64,000 nt of DNA from an uncultured Chitinophaga sp. (GCA_902168205.1 CABHOK010000003.1:2108001-2172000); one strand, 5' to 3'. Shown: positions 17,079 to 26,485, counted from the stretch's first letter. A program made the numbers and translations. The notes: generated by a model from the letters alone, not told the origin.

Positions 17079-17207
17079 AATTAGCTGCGAGCCTTGAGCT
17101 ACGAGCCGCGAGGAAGCTGCATTCACTTCCTGAGGGAGCAACGTATTGCATTAACAAAATCGAATATATACCGAAAACGTCTGGAAGCTGGCAGCCAGCA
17201 GTTATTT
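17079..17207. repeat. Convergent intergenic region with GAGCTACGAGC-type words
   Basis: 17085-17120 reads as near-repeats of GAGCYRCGAG (AGCTGCGAGCCTTGAGCTACGAGCCGCGAG). The same word type recurs at 19673-19815. No strong terminator hairpin with a T run is visible. Confidence 0.5.
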
Positions 17208-18248
17208 CTACGTTATCCAATGCAGCGTCTTCTCCTTCACCGGGTTTTCAAACGGAGTGTTGTTCTGCTGCGACAGATCCCATTGGCGTTTTAGTTCGTG
17301 GTACCAGCGGGCCTGGGCATCGGGTTCGCCCAGTAGCATGAGCGTTGGTTTTGTTTCAAGTCCCTTCTGCAACTTACGAAATATACCCAGATCCTGGTGG
17401 ATGAACTGTTTGCCGAGGTGACGCAGGGGCCACCATATATACTTTATGAAATCGAACGATGCGTAAAATATATGGTTGAGTTCAGTCTCATTTTCATTGA
17501 TAGGTGTGAGGCATGTAATGGAAACAATCTCATGTTTACCAACGCGTATATGTTCAAAGCGATTTCCCGGAAGTTGAAAGTTTATCTCCGTAGAAGTTTC
17601 TCCTTTTAAAATAGAATACCCTTTCGAGTTTGATGATGGTTTATGACGCGCCATCTTAAAGCCGAGATCAACCGGAACAAAATGTTTTTCTTTCAGCTTG
17701 AGTTTCTTGGCCGAACGCCAGTACCATGATTGATGTACAAACGTTACGTGTGCCGGGTCGATCAATCCGATCACCGACTGATCTATATCCGCAGGCATTG
17801 TTACCTTCTCAACAAACCTGAATTTCTTGTCAGCAGGAAGCAGTAAGTCGGGTACACGTTCTTCAGCACCCTTCAGTTGAGTTTTGTTGAAAGGTATATA
17901 TATCCAGATGGTACCGTTGATATCTTTACAGGGATATCGGAACACTTTGATCTTCGAGCAATCAAATTTTTCATCCGCTAACGCAGGAATTTTGGTGCAG
18001 ACACCTTCGTTGTTAAACTTCCAGCCGTGATAGCAGCATTGAATTTCCTTGCCATCGTACCAGCCTTCCGATAAAGGAACACCGCGGTGCGGACAATTAT
18101 CTTTCAGAGCAAAAGGGTTGTTGTTTTCATCGCGGCCAAAAACAATTCGCTCGCCCAAAATCTCTTTCGCTACAAGCTTGCCAGGTTTCAGGAATGAACC
18201 GTGCATTGCGAAATACCAGAGGTTGCGTAAAAAGAGAGACTCAGTCAT
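17208..18248 (-). CDS. Rieske [2Fe-2S] non-haem iron oxygenase, alpha-subunit-like
   Basis: 346 aa. The Rieske domain has C52-x-H54 (NCPHRG) and C72-x-x... C72/H74 (CCYHGW), binding a 2Fe-2S cluster. The catalytic domain carries a DPAHVTFVHQSWYW segment, providing Asp and His ligands for mononuclear iron. Such enzymes hydroxylate or demethylate aromatic, sterol-like or amine substrates using O2 and electrons from a partner reductase; none is encoded nearby. It diverges from the Gfo/Idh/MocA operon at 18518, so a linked function is possible but not shown. Confidence 0.85.
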   Translation of the reverse strand: MTESLFLRNLWYFAMHGSFLKPGKLVAKEILGERIVFGRDENNNPFALKDNCPHRGVPLSEGWYDGKEIQCCYHGWKFNNEGVCTKIPALADEKFDCSKIKVFRYPCKDINGTIWIYIPFNKTQLKGAEERVPDLLLPADKKFRFVEKVTMPADIDQSVIGLIDPAHVTFVHQSWYWRSAKKLKLKEKHFVPVDLGFKMARHKPSSNSKGYSILKGETSTEINFQLPGNRFEHIRVGKHEIVSITCLTPINENETELNHIFYASFDFIKYIWWPLRHLGKQFIHQDLGIFRKLQKGLETKPTLMLLGEPDAQARWYHELKRQWDLSQQNNTPFENPVKEKTLHWIT

Positions 18249-18346
18249 TTAGGGGTTTGGGTAATCAACAAAAATAACGATTTCGATCGTAAGCGTACAG
18301 AAATAAGCAAACGTCAGAAAATTAAAAAATTGTAACCGCCAACTTA

Positions 18347-18368
18347 TAACGCAATCGTTTCCGGTAAT
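18347..18368 (+). promoter_or_regulatory. Candidate operator shared with the 27-kb amylase operon
   Basis: TAACGCAATC-GTTTCCGGTAAT lies 150 bp upstream of the dehydrogenase gene. A near-identical sequence, one base shorter, lies at 27042-27062 upstream of the GH13 gene. The layout (AACGCAA / TTCCGGT around a central TC-G) resembles a LacI-family operator with imperfect dyad. Otherwise the 269-bp divergent region 18249-18517 is AT-rich with nothing else clear. Confidence 0.45.
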
Positions 18369-18517
18369 TTTATTTGTTTACTTTTCGCACTGATAATATT
18401 TTATTGCAGTAAATATCAAACGAATGAAATGTCCATCTGCTTATCAAGTGCTTAATTCCTGGCAGTCATGATGGTTTCTTCATAAATCCTTAAAACTTAA
18501 CCAATTACAAAACACAC

Positions 18518-19672
18518 ATGAAAAGAAAATTGCGCATGGGTATGGTTGGAGGTGGTTTAACCTCTTTTATTGGACCTGTACACCGGAAAGCTGCCGGCAT
18601 TGATGGAGAAATTGAATTAGTATGCGGGGCCTTCAGTGTAATTCCTGGCGAGTCTAAAGCAACGGGCGAAGCGTTGTATCTCAATCCGAACCGCGTTTAT
18701 GAAACGTATCAGGAGATGTTTGAGAAAGAATCAAAACTCCCTGCCAGCGAGCGCATGGATTTTGTTTCGGTAGTGACGCCAAACCACGTGCACTTCGGCC
18801 CTTCAAAGATGGCGCTCGAAAGTGGTTTCCATGTGATTGTTGAAAAGCCTATCGCTTTCTCACTTGATGAAGCAAAGACCTTGAAGAAGGTTGTTGAAAA
18901 ATCAGGTTTGATATTGGGACTTACGCATACCTATACCGGCTATCCGCTGGTAAAAGAAGCCCGCAATATGGTTGCAGCCGGTAAACTTGGTGCGATCAGA
19001 AAAGTATATGTTGAATATCCGCAGGGATGGTTGTCAACGTTGCTGGAAAAATCTGGTAACGCACAGGCGTCCTGGAGAACTGATCCAAAGCAATCCGGTA
19101 TGGGCGGTGCTATTGGTGATATCGGTACACACGCTGCGAACCTGGCAGAGTATATTACCGGACTGAAGATTACGGAAGTATGTGCTATGCTTAACACCGT
19201 AGTAAAAGGTCGCCACCTCGATGATGACAGTTCTATGTTGCTCCGTTTTGAAAATGGTGCATCCGGTATATTAATGGCAACACAGGTTGCTGCCGGTGAA
19301 GAGAACAACCTGAACATTCGTATATACGGAGAGAAGGGTGGTATTGAGTGGAGACAGATGGAACCGAATACACTTGTAGTAAAATGGCTGGGTAAACCAA
19401 TGGAGATTGTGCGTGCAGGACAAGGCTATTTGTCTGACGATGCAAAAGCATTTACCCGTACACCGGCAGGTCACCCGGAAGGATATCTGGAAGCATTTGC
19501 TAATATATACCGCGCGTTCACCAAAGCAGTACGCGAATACAAACCCGGCAAGAAAATCAACTATGCTAAATATGATTTCCCGGATGTTGAAGACGGCGTA
19601 CGCGGCATGAACTTCGTGCAAACCGTAGTAAAATCTGCGAACTCCACGAAGAAGTGGACACCGTTGAAATAG
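18518..19672 (+). CDS. Gfo/Idh/MocA-family oxidoreductase
   Basis: 384 aa, no signal peptide. N-terminal Rossmann fold with MGMVGGGLTSFIGPVHRKAA, FVSVVTPNHVHFGPSKMALE and VIVEKPIAFSLDEA (the EKP active-site motif). A GFO_IDH_MocA C-terminal sheet domain contains GGAIGDIGTHAANLAEYITG. NAD(P)-dependent oxidation or reduction of a sugar hydroxyl is expected; in clusters with DUF1080 and TIM-barrel partners such enzymes are associated with making or using 3-keto sugars. First gene of a six-gene unit ending at 26460. Substrate unknown. Confidence 0.85.
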   Translation: MKRKLRMGMVGGGLTSFIGPVHRKAAGIDGEIELVCGAFSVIPGESKATGEALYLNPNRVYETYQEMFEKESKLPASERMDFVSVVTPNHVHFGPSKMALESGFHVIVEKPIAFSLDEAKTLKKVVEKSGLILGLTHTYTGYPLVKEARNMVAAGKLGAIRKVYVEYPQGWLSTLLEKSGNAQASWRTDPKQSGMGGAIGDIGTHAANLAEYITGLKITEVCAMLNTVVKGRHLDDDSSMLLRFENGASGILMATQVAAGEENNLNIRIYGEKGGIEWRQMEPNTLVVKWLGKPMEIVRAGQGYLSDDAKAFTRTPAGHPEGYLEAFANIYRAFTKAVREYKPGKKINYAKYDFPDVEDGVRGMNFVQTVVKSANSTKKWTPLK

Positions 19673-19815
19673 CTGTGAGCTACTAGCCACCAGCTGCTAG
19701 AAGTAGCTATTAGCTGCTAGACGTTAGTGGCTAAAGCTATAAATATCTTAGTAGTACGAACGCTGCTAACTGATCAAACAGCTAGCAGCTCGTAGCTTGA
19801 AGCCAGCAGCAAAAA
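19673..19815. repeat. Intergenic word repeat AGCTGCTAGC/CTAGCAGC with dyads
   Basis: Repeated near-copies of AGCTNCTAG and CTAGCAGC alternate on both strands (GAGCTACTAGCCACCAGCTG, GCTATTAGCTGCTAG, CAGCTAGCAGCTCGTAGCTT), allowing several overlapping stem-loops. It lies inside the presumed operon, between the dehydrogenase and the TIM-barrel gene, and may act as an attenuator or mRNA-stabilising element. Confidence 0.6.
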
Positions 19816-19852
19816 AACGCGAAGCGTAATTTTAAAAAAGCATTGAAAGGAA

Positions 19853-20905
19853 ATGAAAACAATAAAAGGTCCTGCGATTTTTCTGGCGCAGTTCATGGGC
19901 GATGAGCCGCCCTTTGATAATCTGAAGACTATATGTAAGTGGGCTGCTTCACTGGGATATGTAGGTGTACAGATTCCTACATGGGATGCACGTTGCATTG
20001 ATCTCAAGAAGGCTGCCGAGAGTAAAGATTACTGTGATGAGTGGAAAGGTATAATTGAATCGTGTGGTTTGCAGGTAACAGAATTGTCTACGCACTTGCA
20101 AGGGCAACTGGTAGCCGTACACAGCGCATACGATGAACTCTTTGATGGCTTTGCTCCGAAAGAGCTCCGTGGTAATCCGAAAGAGCGCACCGAGTGGGCA
20201 ATCGAGCAATTGAAATATGCAGCGAAGGCAAGTCAGAATTTAGGACTGACAGCACACGCTACATTTTCAGGAGCATTGATGTGGCATACGGTATATCCGT
20301 GGCCACAGCGTCCTGCGGGATTGGTGGAAGATGGTTTTGCTGCACTGGCGAAACGTTGGTTGCCGATCCTCAATGCATTTGATAAAGCCGGTGTAGATGT
20401 TTGTTACGAGATACACCCAGGTGAGGACCTGCACGATGGTATAACGTTCGAGCGTTTCTGGGAAGCGACTGGTAAACACGAGCGTTGCAATCTGCTCTAC
20501 GATCCAAGTCACTTTGTATTGCAGCAACTCGATTACCTTCAATATATAGACTTCTACCACGACTTCATCAAGATGTTCCATGTGAAGGATGCCGAGTTCA
20601 ATCCAACCGGAAAGAGCGGAGTATACGGAGGTTACCAGGATTGGATCGATCGTCCGGGAAGATTCCGTTCACTGGGCGATGGACAAGTAGATTTTAAATC
20701 CATCTTCAGTAAACTTACTCAATATGGTTACGAAGGCTGGGCGGTGCTCGAGTGGGAATGCTGCATGAAGCATCCGGAGCAAGGTGCTGCCGAAGGTGCT
20801 CCGTTTATCAAGAGCCATATCATTCGCGCAACGGATAAAACGTTTGATGATTTTGCATCAACCGGTAAAGATCAGAAGCTCAACAAGAGAATTTTAGGAA
20901 TATAG
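19853..20905 (+). CDS. Sugar phosphate isomerase/epimerase-like TIM-barrel protein
   Basis: 350 aa, cytoplasmic (no signal). Xylose-isomerase-like AP-endonuclease-2 fold: VGVQIPTWDARC near the N-terminus, CYEIHPGEDLHDG (metal Glu and His), LLYDPSHFVLQQLDYL (Asp), FHVKDAEFNPTG (His) and VLEWECC (second Glu). The four metal ligands look intact. A clear GAAAGG ribosome binding site precedes the ATG. Members isomerise sugars; in keto-sugar clusters they can act as lyases on 3-keto-glycosides. Precise reaction unknown. Confidence 0.82.
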   Translation: MKTIKGPAIFLAQFMGDEPPFDNLKTICKWAASLGYVGVQIPTWDARCIDLKKAAESKDYCDEWKGIIESCGLQVTELSTHLQGQLVAVHSAYDELFDGFAPKELRGNPKERTEWAIEQLKYAAKASQNLGLTAHATFSGALMWHTVYPWPQRPAGLVEDGFAALAKRWLPILNAFDKAGVDVCYEIHPGEDLHDGITFERFWEATGKHERCNLLYDPSHFVLQQLDYLQYIDFYHDFIKMFHVKDAEFNPTGKSGVYGGYQDWIDRPGRFRSLGDGQVDFKSIFSKLTQYGYEGWAVLEWECCMKHPEQGAAEGAPFIKSHIIRATDKTFDDFASTGKDQKLNKRILGI

Positions 20906-20943
20906 AACCCAATACAAATCAACAAAACCACAGAACACAGAAC

Positions 20944-21369
20944 ATGAAAAAATTATTTGTACTCATTGCCTTGGTTGGAATGGCCGGCTTTTCGCTGACA
21001 TCATGCGGATCGAAGAAAGAAGAGAAGAAAGAAGAGGCAGATGCTTACAGTGACTATGAAACTGCAGAACCGAAAGCTGCATCAGCAGACGACCAGATCG
21101 CTCAAGGTCAGGCTCTCGTAGATGCGAGCGATTGTAAAACATGTCACCACCCGACTAACAAGATCGTTGGTCCTTCTCATACAGATGTAGCGAAGAAGTA
21201 CGAATTCACAAAGGCAAACGTAACCATGCTGGCCGGTAAGATTATCAATGGCGGAAGCGGTAACTGGGGCGAGATCCCGATGTCACCACACGCAGATATA
21301 TCACAAGCCGATGCAGAGAAAATGGCGATGTATGTGCTTTCGCTCGATGGTGAAAAACCAAAAGACTAA
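20944..21369 (+). CDS. Lipoprotein cytochrome c
   Basis: 141 aa. Lipoprotein signal with lipobox FSLTSC near residue 21, a charged linker (KKEEKKEEADAY), then a class I cytochrome c domain with haem motif CKTCH and an axial Met in EIPMSPH. Anchored in the periplasm, it would carry electrons from a dehydrogenase to the respiratory chain. Its cytochrome domain closely resembles that fused into the protein at 22269 (same CKxCH...GPS...GGSGxWG layout). Confidence 0.88.
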   Translation: MKKLFVLIALVGMAGFSLTSCGSKKEEKKEEADAYSDYETAEPKAASADDQIAQGQALVDASDCKTCHHPTNKIVGPSHTDVAKKYEFTKANVTMLAGKIINGGSGNWGEIPMSPHADISQADAEKMAMYVLSLDGEKPKD

Positions 21370-21507
21370 TGCAAGCTGCGGGTGAGGTATATATACTTCG
21401 CCTGCCGTTTCATAATAACTACACCCAATCAATTAACCCAAACCGGAAATGTCCATCTTCTTAACGTTGCATGGGCATTTCTTTTCATCCACCTAAACCC
21501 AAAAAAG

Positions 21508-22215
21508 ATGAAACGTTTCTGGACGCTCGTAACTGTACTCATGATGGTATCGTCTTTCAACAGCTTTTCTCAGAACAAGTTAACACCTGCTGAAGAAAAA
21601 GCAGGATGGAAGCTTCTGTTTGATGGTACTACAACAAAAGGCTGGCATGTTTTCAACAACAAATCCGATGGTGCAGCCTGGAAAATATCAAACGGTGAAT
21701 TATACCTCGATAGCTCTGAAAAAGAGGGAAGAGGCGATATCATTACCGACAGTGAATATGAAAATTATGAACTTACACTGGAGTGGAAAGTAAGCGAGTG
21801 TGCCAACAGCGGGATACTTTTTAACGTAGTGGAAGATGCTCAATATAATGCCGTATACCTGACGGGACCAGAGATGCAGGTACTGGACAACTCCTGCCAC
21901 CCCGATGCAAAAATACACAAGCACCGCGCGGGCGATCTGTATGATCTGATCCCTTGCGCAAAAGAAACTGTTAAGCCTGCAGGTGAGTGGAACGTTGCAA
22001 AAATTGTTTCCAAGAACAGCCACTACGAATTCTGGTTGAACGGAACAAAGGTAGTGAGCTTTACCATGCACGATGCTGCATGGGACGAAATGGTAAAGAA
22101 CAGCAAGTTCAAGACCATGCCTGATTTCGGCAAAGCTAAAAAAGGACATATAGCCTTGCAGGATCACGGTGATAAAGTTTCCTTCAGAAATATCAAGATC
22201 CGCGTATTGAAATAA
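21508..22215 (+). CDS. DUF1080 (3-keto-disaccharide hydrolase-like) secreted protein
   Basis: 235 aa from the ATG at 21508; the longer frame from 21382 lacks a signal and is rejected. Signal peptide MKRFWTLVTVLMMVSSFNSFSQ, then a single concanavalin-like DUF1080 domain: AGWKLLFDGTTTKGW, LTLEWKVSECANSGILFNV, EMQVLDN, AGDLYDLIP, EFWLNGTKVV and GHIALQDHGDKVSFRNIKI. Proteins of this family hydrolyse or hydrate 3-keto-glycosides. It fits between the cytochrome and ThuA genes of the same operon; the glycoside is not known. Confidence 0.87.
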   Translation: MKRFWTLVTVLMMVSSFNSFSQNKLTPAEEKAGWKLLFDGTTTKGWHVFNNKSDGAAWKISNGELYLDSSEKEGRGDIITDSEYENYELTLEWKVSECANSGILFNVVEDAQYNAVYLTGPEMQVLDNSCHPDAKIHKHRAGDLYDLIPCAKETVKPAGEWNVAKIVSKNSHYEFWLNGTKVVSFTMHDAAWDEMVKNSKFKTMPDFGKAKKGHIALQDHGDKVSFRNIKIRVLK

Positions 22216-22224
22216 CAACAACAG

Positions 22225-22250
22225 TGCCTGAGGATATACATCTTCAGGCA
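22225..22250 (+). terminator. Hairpin between DUF1080 and ThuA genes
   Basis: TGCCTGAGGAT (22225-22235) pairs with ATCTTCAGGCA (22240-22250), followed by TTTTAATTT. A weak terminator or attenuator inside the operon, 18 bp before the next ATG. Confidence 0.55.
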
Positions 22251-22268
22251 TTTTAATTTCTACCTGTT

Positions 22269-25200
22269 ATGAAACACTCCTATATAGCAATCGCGGTGTT
22301 GTTCTGTCTGTTGCTTGCGTGTAAGCAAGACAGATCGCGCGGACGTGTACTCGTCTTCTCCAAAACCAACGGCTTTCGTCACGAATCGATCAGTACTGGC
22401 AAAGTTAAACTGATCGAGCTCGGTGCTAAAAATAATTTTGATGTAGATACAACGGAAGATGCCAGCGTTTTCACGGAAGAAAATCTGAAAAAGTATAGCG
22501 CGGTTATCTTTCTTAATACAACCAACAACGTACTTGATCTTCAACAGCAAAGTCACTTCAAGCGCTATATACAGGCTGGCGGTGGTTTTGTAGGTATACA
22601 TGCTGCTGCCGACACGGAGTACGAATGGCCGTGGTATGGCAGATTAGTAGGCGCGTACTTCAAGAGTCACCCGCATATACAGGATGCCACGCTGAAGAAA
22701 GTAAAACCTTTCGGACCGAATGCATTACCCGATAGTTGGACACGCAAAGACGAATGGTATAACTACAAGAATATATCAGACGAGATCAACGTGATCTATA
22801 ACCTGGATGAGACATCCTACCAGGGCGGCCAAAACGGAGCCGAACATCCTATAGCCTGGTATCATGAATTTGATGGCGGCCGTTCATTCTATACCGGTAT
22901 GGGCCACACGCACGAGAGTTACTCCGACTCGCTATACATGCAACACGTGCTGCAGGGTATACAATATGCGATGGGCGAGAAGGACCTCGACTACTCGAAA
23001 GCCACCGCAAAAGTTGCTCCCGAAGACAATCGCTTTACGAAAACGGTTCTGGATTTCAATCTTAATGAACCAACGGAAATGGTGGTACTCAACGATGGTC
23101 GCATCATTTTTGTAGAGCGCAAAGGCGATGTAAAATTATACGATCCGAAAGATGGAAAGGTAAACGTAGTCAATACGCTCAATATAGGAACGAAGTTCGA
23201 GGATGGTGTGATGGGTATCACAGCGGATCCGGATTTCGATAAGAACCACTGGCTATATATATACTATGCACATCCGGAGAAATCGGCTAACATCTTGTCC
23301 AGATTTACCTTTACGGATAAAGTGGACATGGCTTCCGAGAAAGTAATTCTGGAAGTGCCGACACAACGCGAGACCTGCTGCCACACCGGAGGATCGTTGA
23401 CGTTTGATGCAAAAGGAAACCTGTTCTTATCCACCGGTGATAACACTTCGCCTTTTGAATCGAAGGGATTTAGCCCATCCGATGAGCGTGCCGGACGCAG
23501 TCCGTTTGATGCACAGAAGTCATCAGCCAATACCAATGATCTTCGCGGAAAGATCCTGCGCATCCATCCCGAACCCGATGGTACCTATACTATACCGGAA
23601 GGAAACCTGTTCGCAAAAGGAGAGCCCGGTACACGCCCGGAAATATATGTGATGGGTTGTCGCAATCCTTATCGAATCTCAGTTGATCAAAAGACGGGTA
23701 CATTATTCTGGGGTGAAGTTGGTCCGGATGCAGGTGAATCCGATTCACTTCGCGGTCCGCGCGGTCATGATGAAGTCAACATGGCTACCAGGCCGGGTAA
23801 TTATGGCTGGCCTTATTTTGTAGGTAAGAACTTTGCCTACAGGAAACATGACTTTGCAACCGGAAAGAGCAGCAGCGCATGGGATGCTACAAAGCCACTT
23901 AATGAATCTCCTAACAATACAGGTAAGAAAGAATTACCACCTGCTCAACCTGCGTTGATATACTATCCTTATGCAAAGTCAGAAGAGTTTCCCATGCTGA
24001 AAGAGGGTGGACGCAACGCTATGGCCGGACCGATATACTATAGCGATCAGTATAAAGGTAAAGACACTGCCTTCCCTGATTACTTCGATGGTAAACTGAT
24101 TGCCTATGATTGGATGCGTAACGTGATATTTTTAGTGAGTCTTGATACGGCAGGCAAGATCATGGACATGGAACCGTTCATGGCGAACACGGGCTTCAAC
24201 AACATCATTGATATGTCGTTCGGGCCGGATGGTAAACTATATATGATCGAGTACGGCACGAAGTGGTTTGCACAGAACCTCGATGCACGCCTCGTGCGCA
24301 TTGACTACAACGGAGGCAATCGCACGCCGGTAGCACAGCTCTCGGTGGATAAACCTTCGGGGTCAGTTCCGTTATCCGTGAAATTCTCTTCGAAAGGAAG
24401 TCTTGATTATGATACCGGTGACAGCCTGAGCTATCAGTTGGAAGTAGCCGGCAAGACCTATAACTCCGACAACGGCAACTTCGAAGTAACACTGGACAAG
24501 CCGGGAGTATATAATGCTAAATTGAAAGTTACGGATGATAAAGGTAACAGCGCCAATGCCGTTACGCAGGTAACAGCGGGTAACGAACCTGCGGTGATCA
24601 AAGCATCCATTGTGGAAGGAAATAAAACGTTCTTCTTCCCGAATACAAAACTGAAATATAGTGTTGAAGTTACCGACAAAGAAGATGGCTCTACAGCAGA
24701 TGGTAAAATTTCTGCCGATGCTGTCACGATCTCCTTCGACTATATGAAGGGTTTTGACATGACAAAAGTAGCGCAAGGTCACCAGATGCCGACAGCAGAA
24801 TTGCCGGGTAAAGCACTGATCGCGAAGAGCGATTGTAAATCATGCCACATTATCGATCAGCGTTCTGCCGGGCCAAGCTATAAAGATGTTGCCACCAAGT
24901 ATAAATCGCAGACCGGTGCTATAGATTACCTGGCCGCTAAAATTATCAAAGGCGGCTCAGGTGTTTGGGGCACCACGGAAATGGCCGCTCACCCGCAGAT
25001 CAGCGTGGAGGATGCAAAAGAAATGGTAAACTATATATTGTCTTTGGGGGATGAGAAAACTGCGAAAAAACTTCCGCTGAGCGGAACGGTAACAACCGGC
25101 AACGAGACCCTGGGAGCATATTTACTCACCATTTCCTATTATGATAAAGGTGCTGCACCGGTTCCTTCCATCGGTACAAATGCCACCGTAGTATTGCGCA

Positions 25201-25580
25201 GCCCGATGTTGAAAGCAAATGAAGCAACGGATCTGCATATAGTGCGTGTACTCAATTTTGGTGACAACATTGCTCTCGAAAATGTAAAGCACACAGCACA
25301 CGCAAAATTTGCTGAACTTGATCTCACCGGAGTTAAAAAAGCGAAACTTCTTCCATACCTTGGAGACGATCAGGTAGGTGGTGAAGTGGAGATACACCTG
25401 GATAAACCAGATGGAAAATTACTCGGTAAAGCAAAAGTAGCCGGTAAAGGTCTCGTGCCTCAAACCATTAGCCTGGAGACATCCGCCGGATATCACGATT
25501 TGTACCTTGTCTTTAAAAATGAAGGTGCAGGAAACAAATCTTTGTTTTATTTTGGTGGTATAGAATTGTTAAACAAATAG
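22269..25580 (+). CDS. Multidomain lipoprotein: ThuA - PQQ-type sugar dehydrogenase - PKD - cytochrome c - CBM6-like
   Basis: 1103 aa. Lipobox LLLAC18. Domains in order: ThuA-like (~25-240; VLVFSKTNGFRHESI, GGGFVGIHAAADTEY, GMGHTHESY); glucose/sorbosone dehydrogenase six-blade propeller (~255-690; MVVLNDGRIIFVERKG, CCHTGGSLTFDAKGN, RGKILRI, NYGWPYFVG); PKD (~690-780); cytochrome c with C856KSCH (~845-935); C-terminal CBM6-like sandwich (~955-1103). It should sit on the outer side of a membrane, oxidise a sugar at the propeller and pass electrons directly to its own haem. Part of the keto-sugar operon. The quinone cofactor is inferred from the family. Confidence 0.88.
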   Translation: MKHSYIAIAVLFCLLLACKQDRSRGRVLVFSKTNGFRHESISTGKVKLIELGAKNNFDVDTTEDASVFTEENLKKYSAVIFLNTTNNVLDLQQQSHFKRYIQAGGGFVGIHAAADTEYEWPWYGRLVGAYFKSHPHIQDATLKKVKPFGPNALPDSWTRKDEWYNYKNISDEINVIYNLDETSYQGGQNGAEHPIAWYHEFDGGRSFYTGMGHTHESYSDSLYMQHVLQGIQYAMGEKDLDYSKATAKVAPEDNRFTKTVLDFNLNEPTEMVVLNDGRIIFVERKGDVKLYDPKDGKVNVVNTLNIGTKFEDGVMGITADPDFDKNHWLYIYYAHPEKSANILSRFTFTDKVDMASEKVILEVPTQRETCCHTGGSLTFDAKGNLFLSTGDNTSPFESKGFSPSDERAGRSPFDAQKSSANTNDLRGKILRIHPEPDGTYTIPEGNLFAKGEPGTRPEIYVMGCRNPYRISVDQKTGTLFWGEVGPDAGESDSLRGPRGHDEVNMATRPGNYGWPYFVGKNFAYRKHDFATGKSSSAWDATKPLNESPNNTGKKELPPAQPALIYYPYAKSEEFPMLKEGGRNAMAGPIYYSDQYKGKDTAFPDYFDGKLIAYDWMRNVIFLVSLDTAGKIMDMEPFMANTGFNNIIDMSFGPDGKLYMIEYGTKWFAQNLDARLVRIDYNGGNRTPVAQLSVDKPSGSVPLSVKFSSKGSLDYDTGDSLSYQLEVAGKTYNSDNGNFEVTLDKPGVYNAKLKVTDDKGNSANAVTQVTAGNEPAVIKASIVEGNKTFFFPNTKLKYSVEVTDKEDGSTADGKISADAVTISFDYMKGFDMTKVAQGHQMPTAELPGKALIAKSDCKSCHIIDQRSAGPSYKDVATKYKSQTGAIDYLAAKIIKGGSGVWGTTEMAAHPQISVEDAKEMVNYILSLGDEKTAKKLPLSGTVTTGNETLGAYLLTISYYDKGAAPVPSIGTNATVVLRSPMLKANEATDLHIVRVLNFGDNIALENVKHTAHAKFAELDLTGVKKAKLLPYLGDDQVGGEVEIHLDKPDGKLLGKAKVAGKGLVPQTISLETSAGYHDLYLVFKNEGAGNKSLFYFGGIELLNK

Positions 25581-25605
25581 GAGCCCATTAAATAAACCTA
25601 CAACC

Positions 25606-26460
25606 ATGAAAAGAAGAGAGTTTGTACAAACAGCATCGTTCGCGGCAGCGGGCCTTCTTTCGCTACCTACCTTTTTGGCAGCGGGCAAAGTAAAGGCGGC
25701 ATCCAGTCTCGGACTGCAATTGTATACATTGCGCGATACTATACCCAACGATCCAAAGGGTGTGTTACAGAAAGTTGCCAGCTTCGGCTATAAGGAATTG
25801 GAAACTTATGGCTATAACAATGGCAAGATTTTCGGAATGGAATTCGCAGAATTCGGTAAATATGTAAAGAGCCTCGGTATGAAAGTAACGAGCGGTCACT
25901 ACGGCTGGGACATTGTAAGAGGCAACTGGGAGAAGGCTGTTACGGATGCAAAATCTATCGGTCAGTCATTTATGGTTGTACCCTGGATCGCGCAGGAAGA
26001 ACGCGGCTCGATCGAGAGCTTCAAGAAGCTTTGTGGCGAGTTGAACAAAGCCGGTGAGATCTGTAACAAGCACGGTATACGCCTGGGCTATCACAACCAC
26101 GCCTTTGAGTTCGAACAAGTTGACGGACAGATACCATACGATGTTATGCTGGCCGAACTTGATCCGAAGAAAGTAGGCATGGAGATGGATATCTTCTGGG
26201 TTGTAAATGCCGGTCTTGATCCGATCAAATATTTTGAGAAGCACCCAGGTCGCTTCGAGCAGTGGCATGTAAAAGATATGAGCAAGGAAGATCGTAACCG
26301 TAATGCCGATGTAGGTACCGGTACAATCGACTGGAAAGCAATCTTCGCCAAAGCAAAACAATCCGGTATGAAGCACTACTATGTAGAGCAGGAGTCATAT
26401 CCGGGGGCACCGATCGATAGTGTTGGTGCCAGCGCCAAGTACCTGAAAACAATATTGTAA
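25606..26460 (+). CDS. Secreted sugar phosphate isomerase/epimerase-like TIM-barrel protein (Tat signal)
   Basis: 284 aa. Twin-arginine signal (MKRREFVQTASFAAAGLLSL), implying export of a folded, metal-loaded protein. TIM-barrel motifs: LGLQLYTLRDTIP, GYKELETYGY, GYHNHAFEF (metal ligands), MEMDIFWVVNAG, WHVKDMSKED and YYVEQE. Together with the secreted DUF1080 and ThuA-dehydrogenase proteins it forms a periplasmic set; the homologue at 19853 is cytoplasmic, so the operon seems to hold one such enzyme on each side of the inner membrane. Followed by a strong terminator. Confidence 0.85.
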   Translation: MKRREFVQTASFAAAGLLSLPTFLAAGKVKAASSLGLQLYTLRDTIPNDPKGVLQKVASFGYKELETYGYNNGKIFGMEFAEFGKYVKSLGMKVTSGHYGWDIVRGNWEKAVTDAKSIGQSFMVVPWIAQEERGSIESFKKLCGELNKAGEICNKHGIRLGYHNHAFEFEQVDGQIPYDVMLAELDPKKVGMEMDIFWVVNAGLDPIKYFEKHPGRFEQWHVKDMSKEDRNRNADVGTGTIDWKAIFAKAKQSGMKHYYVEQESYPGAPIDSVGASAKYLKTIL

Positions 26461-26485
26461 TTTTCTGTACTTTCAGATAGTAAAG

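Noticed and set aside
21382-21507. Upstream extension of the DUF1080 protein
   Set aside because: It would bury the obvious signal peptide that starts at 21508.
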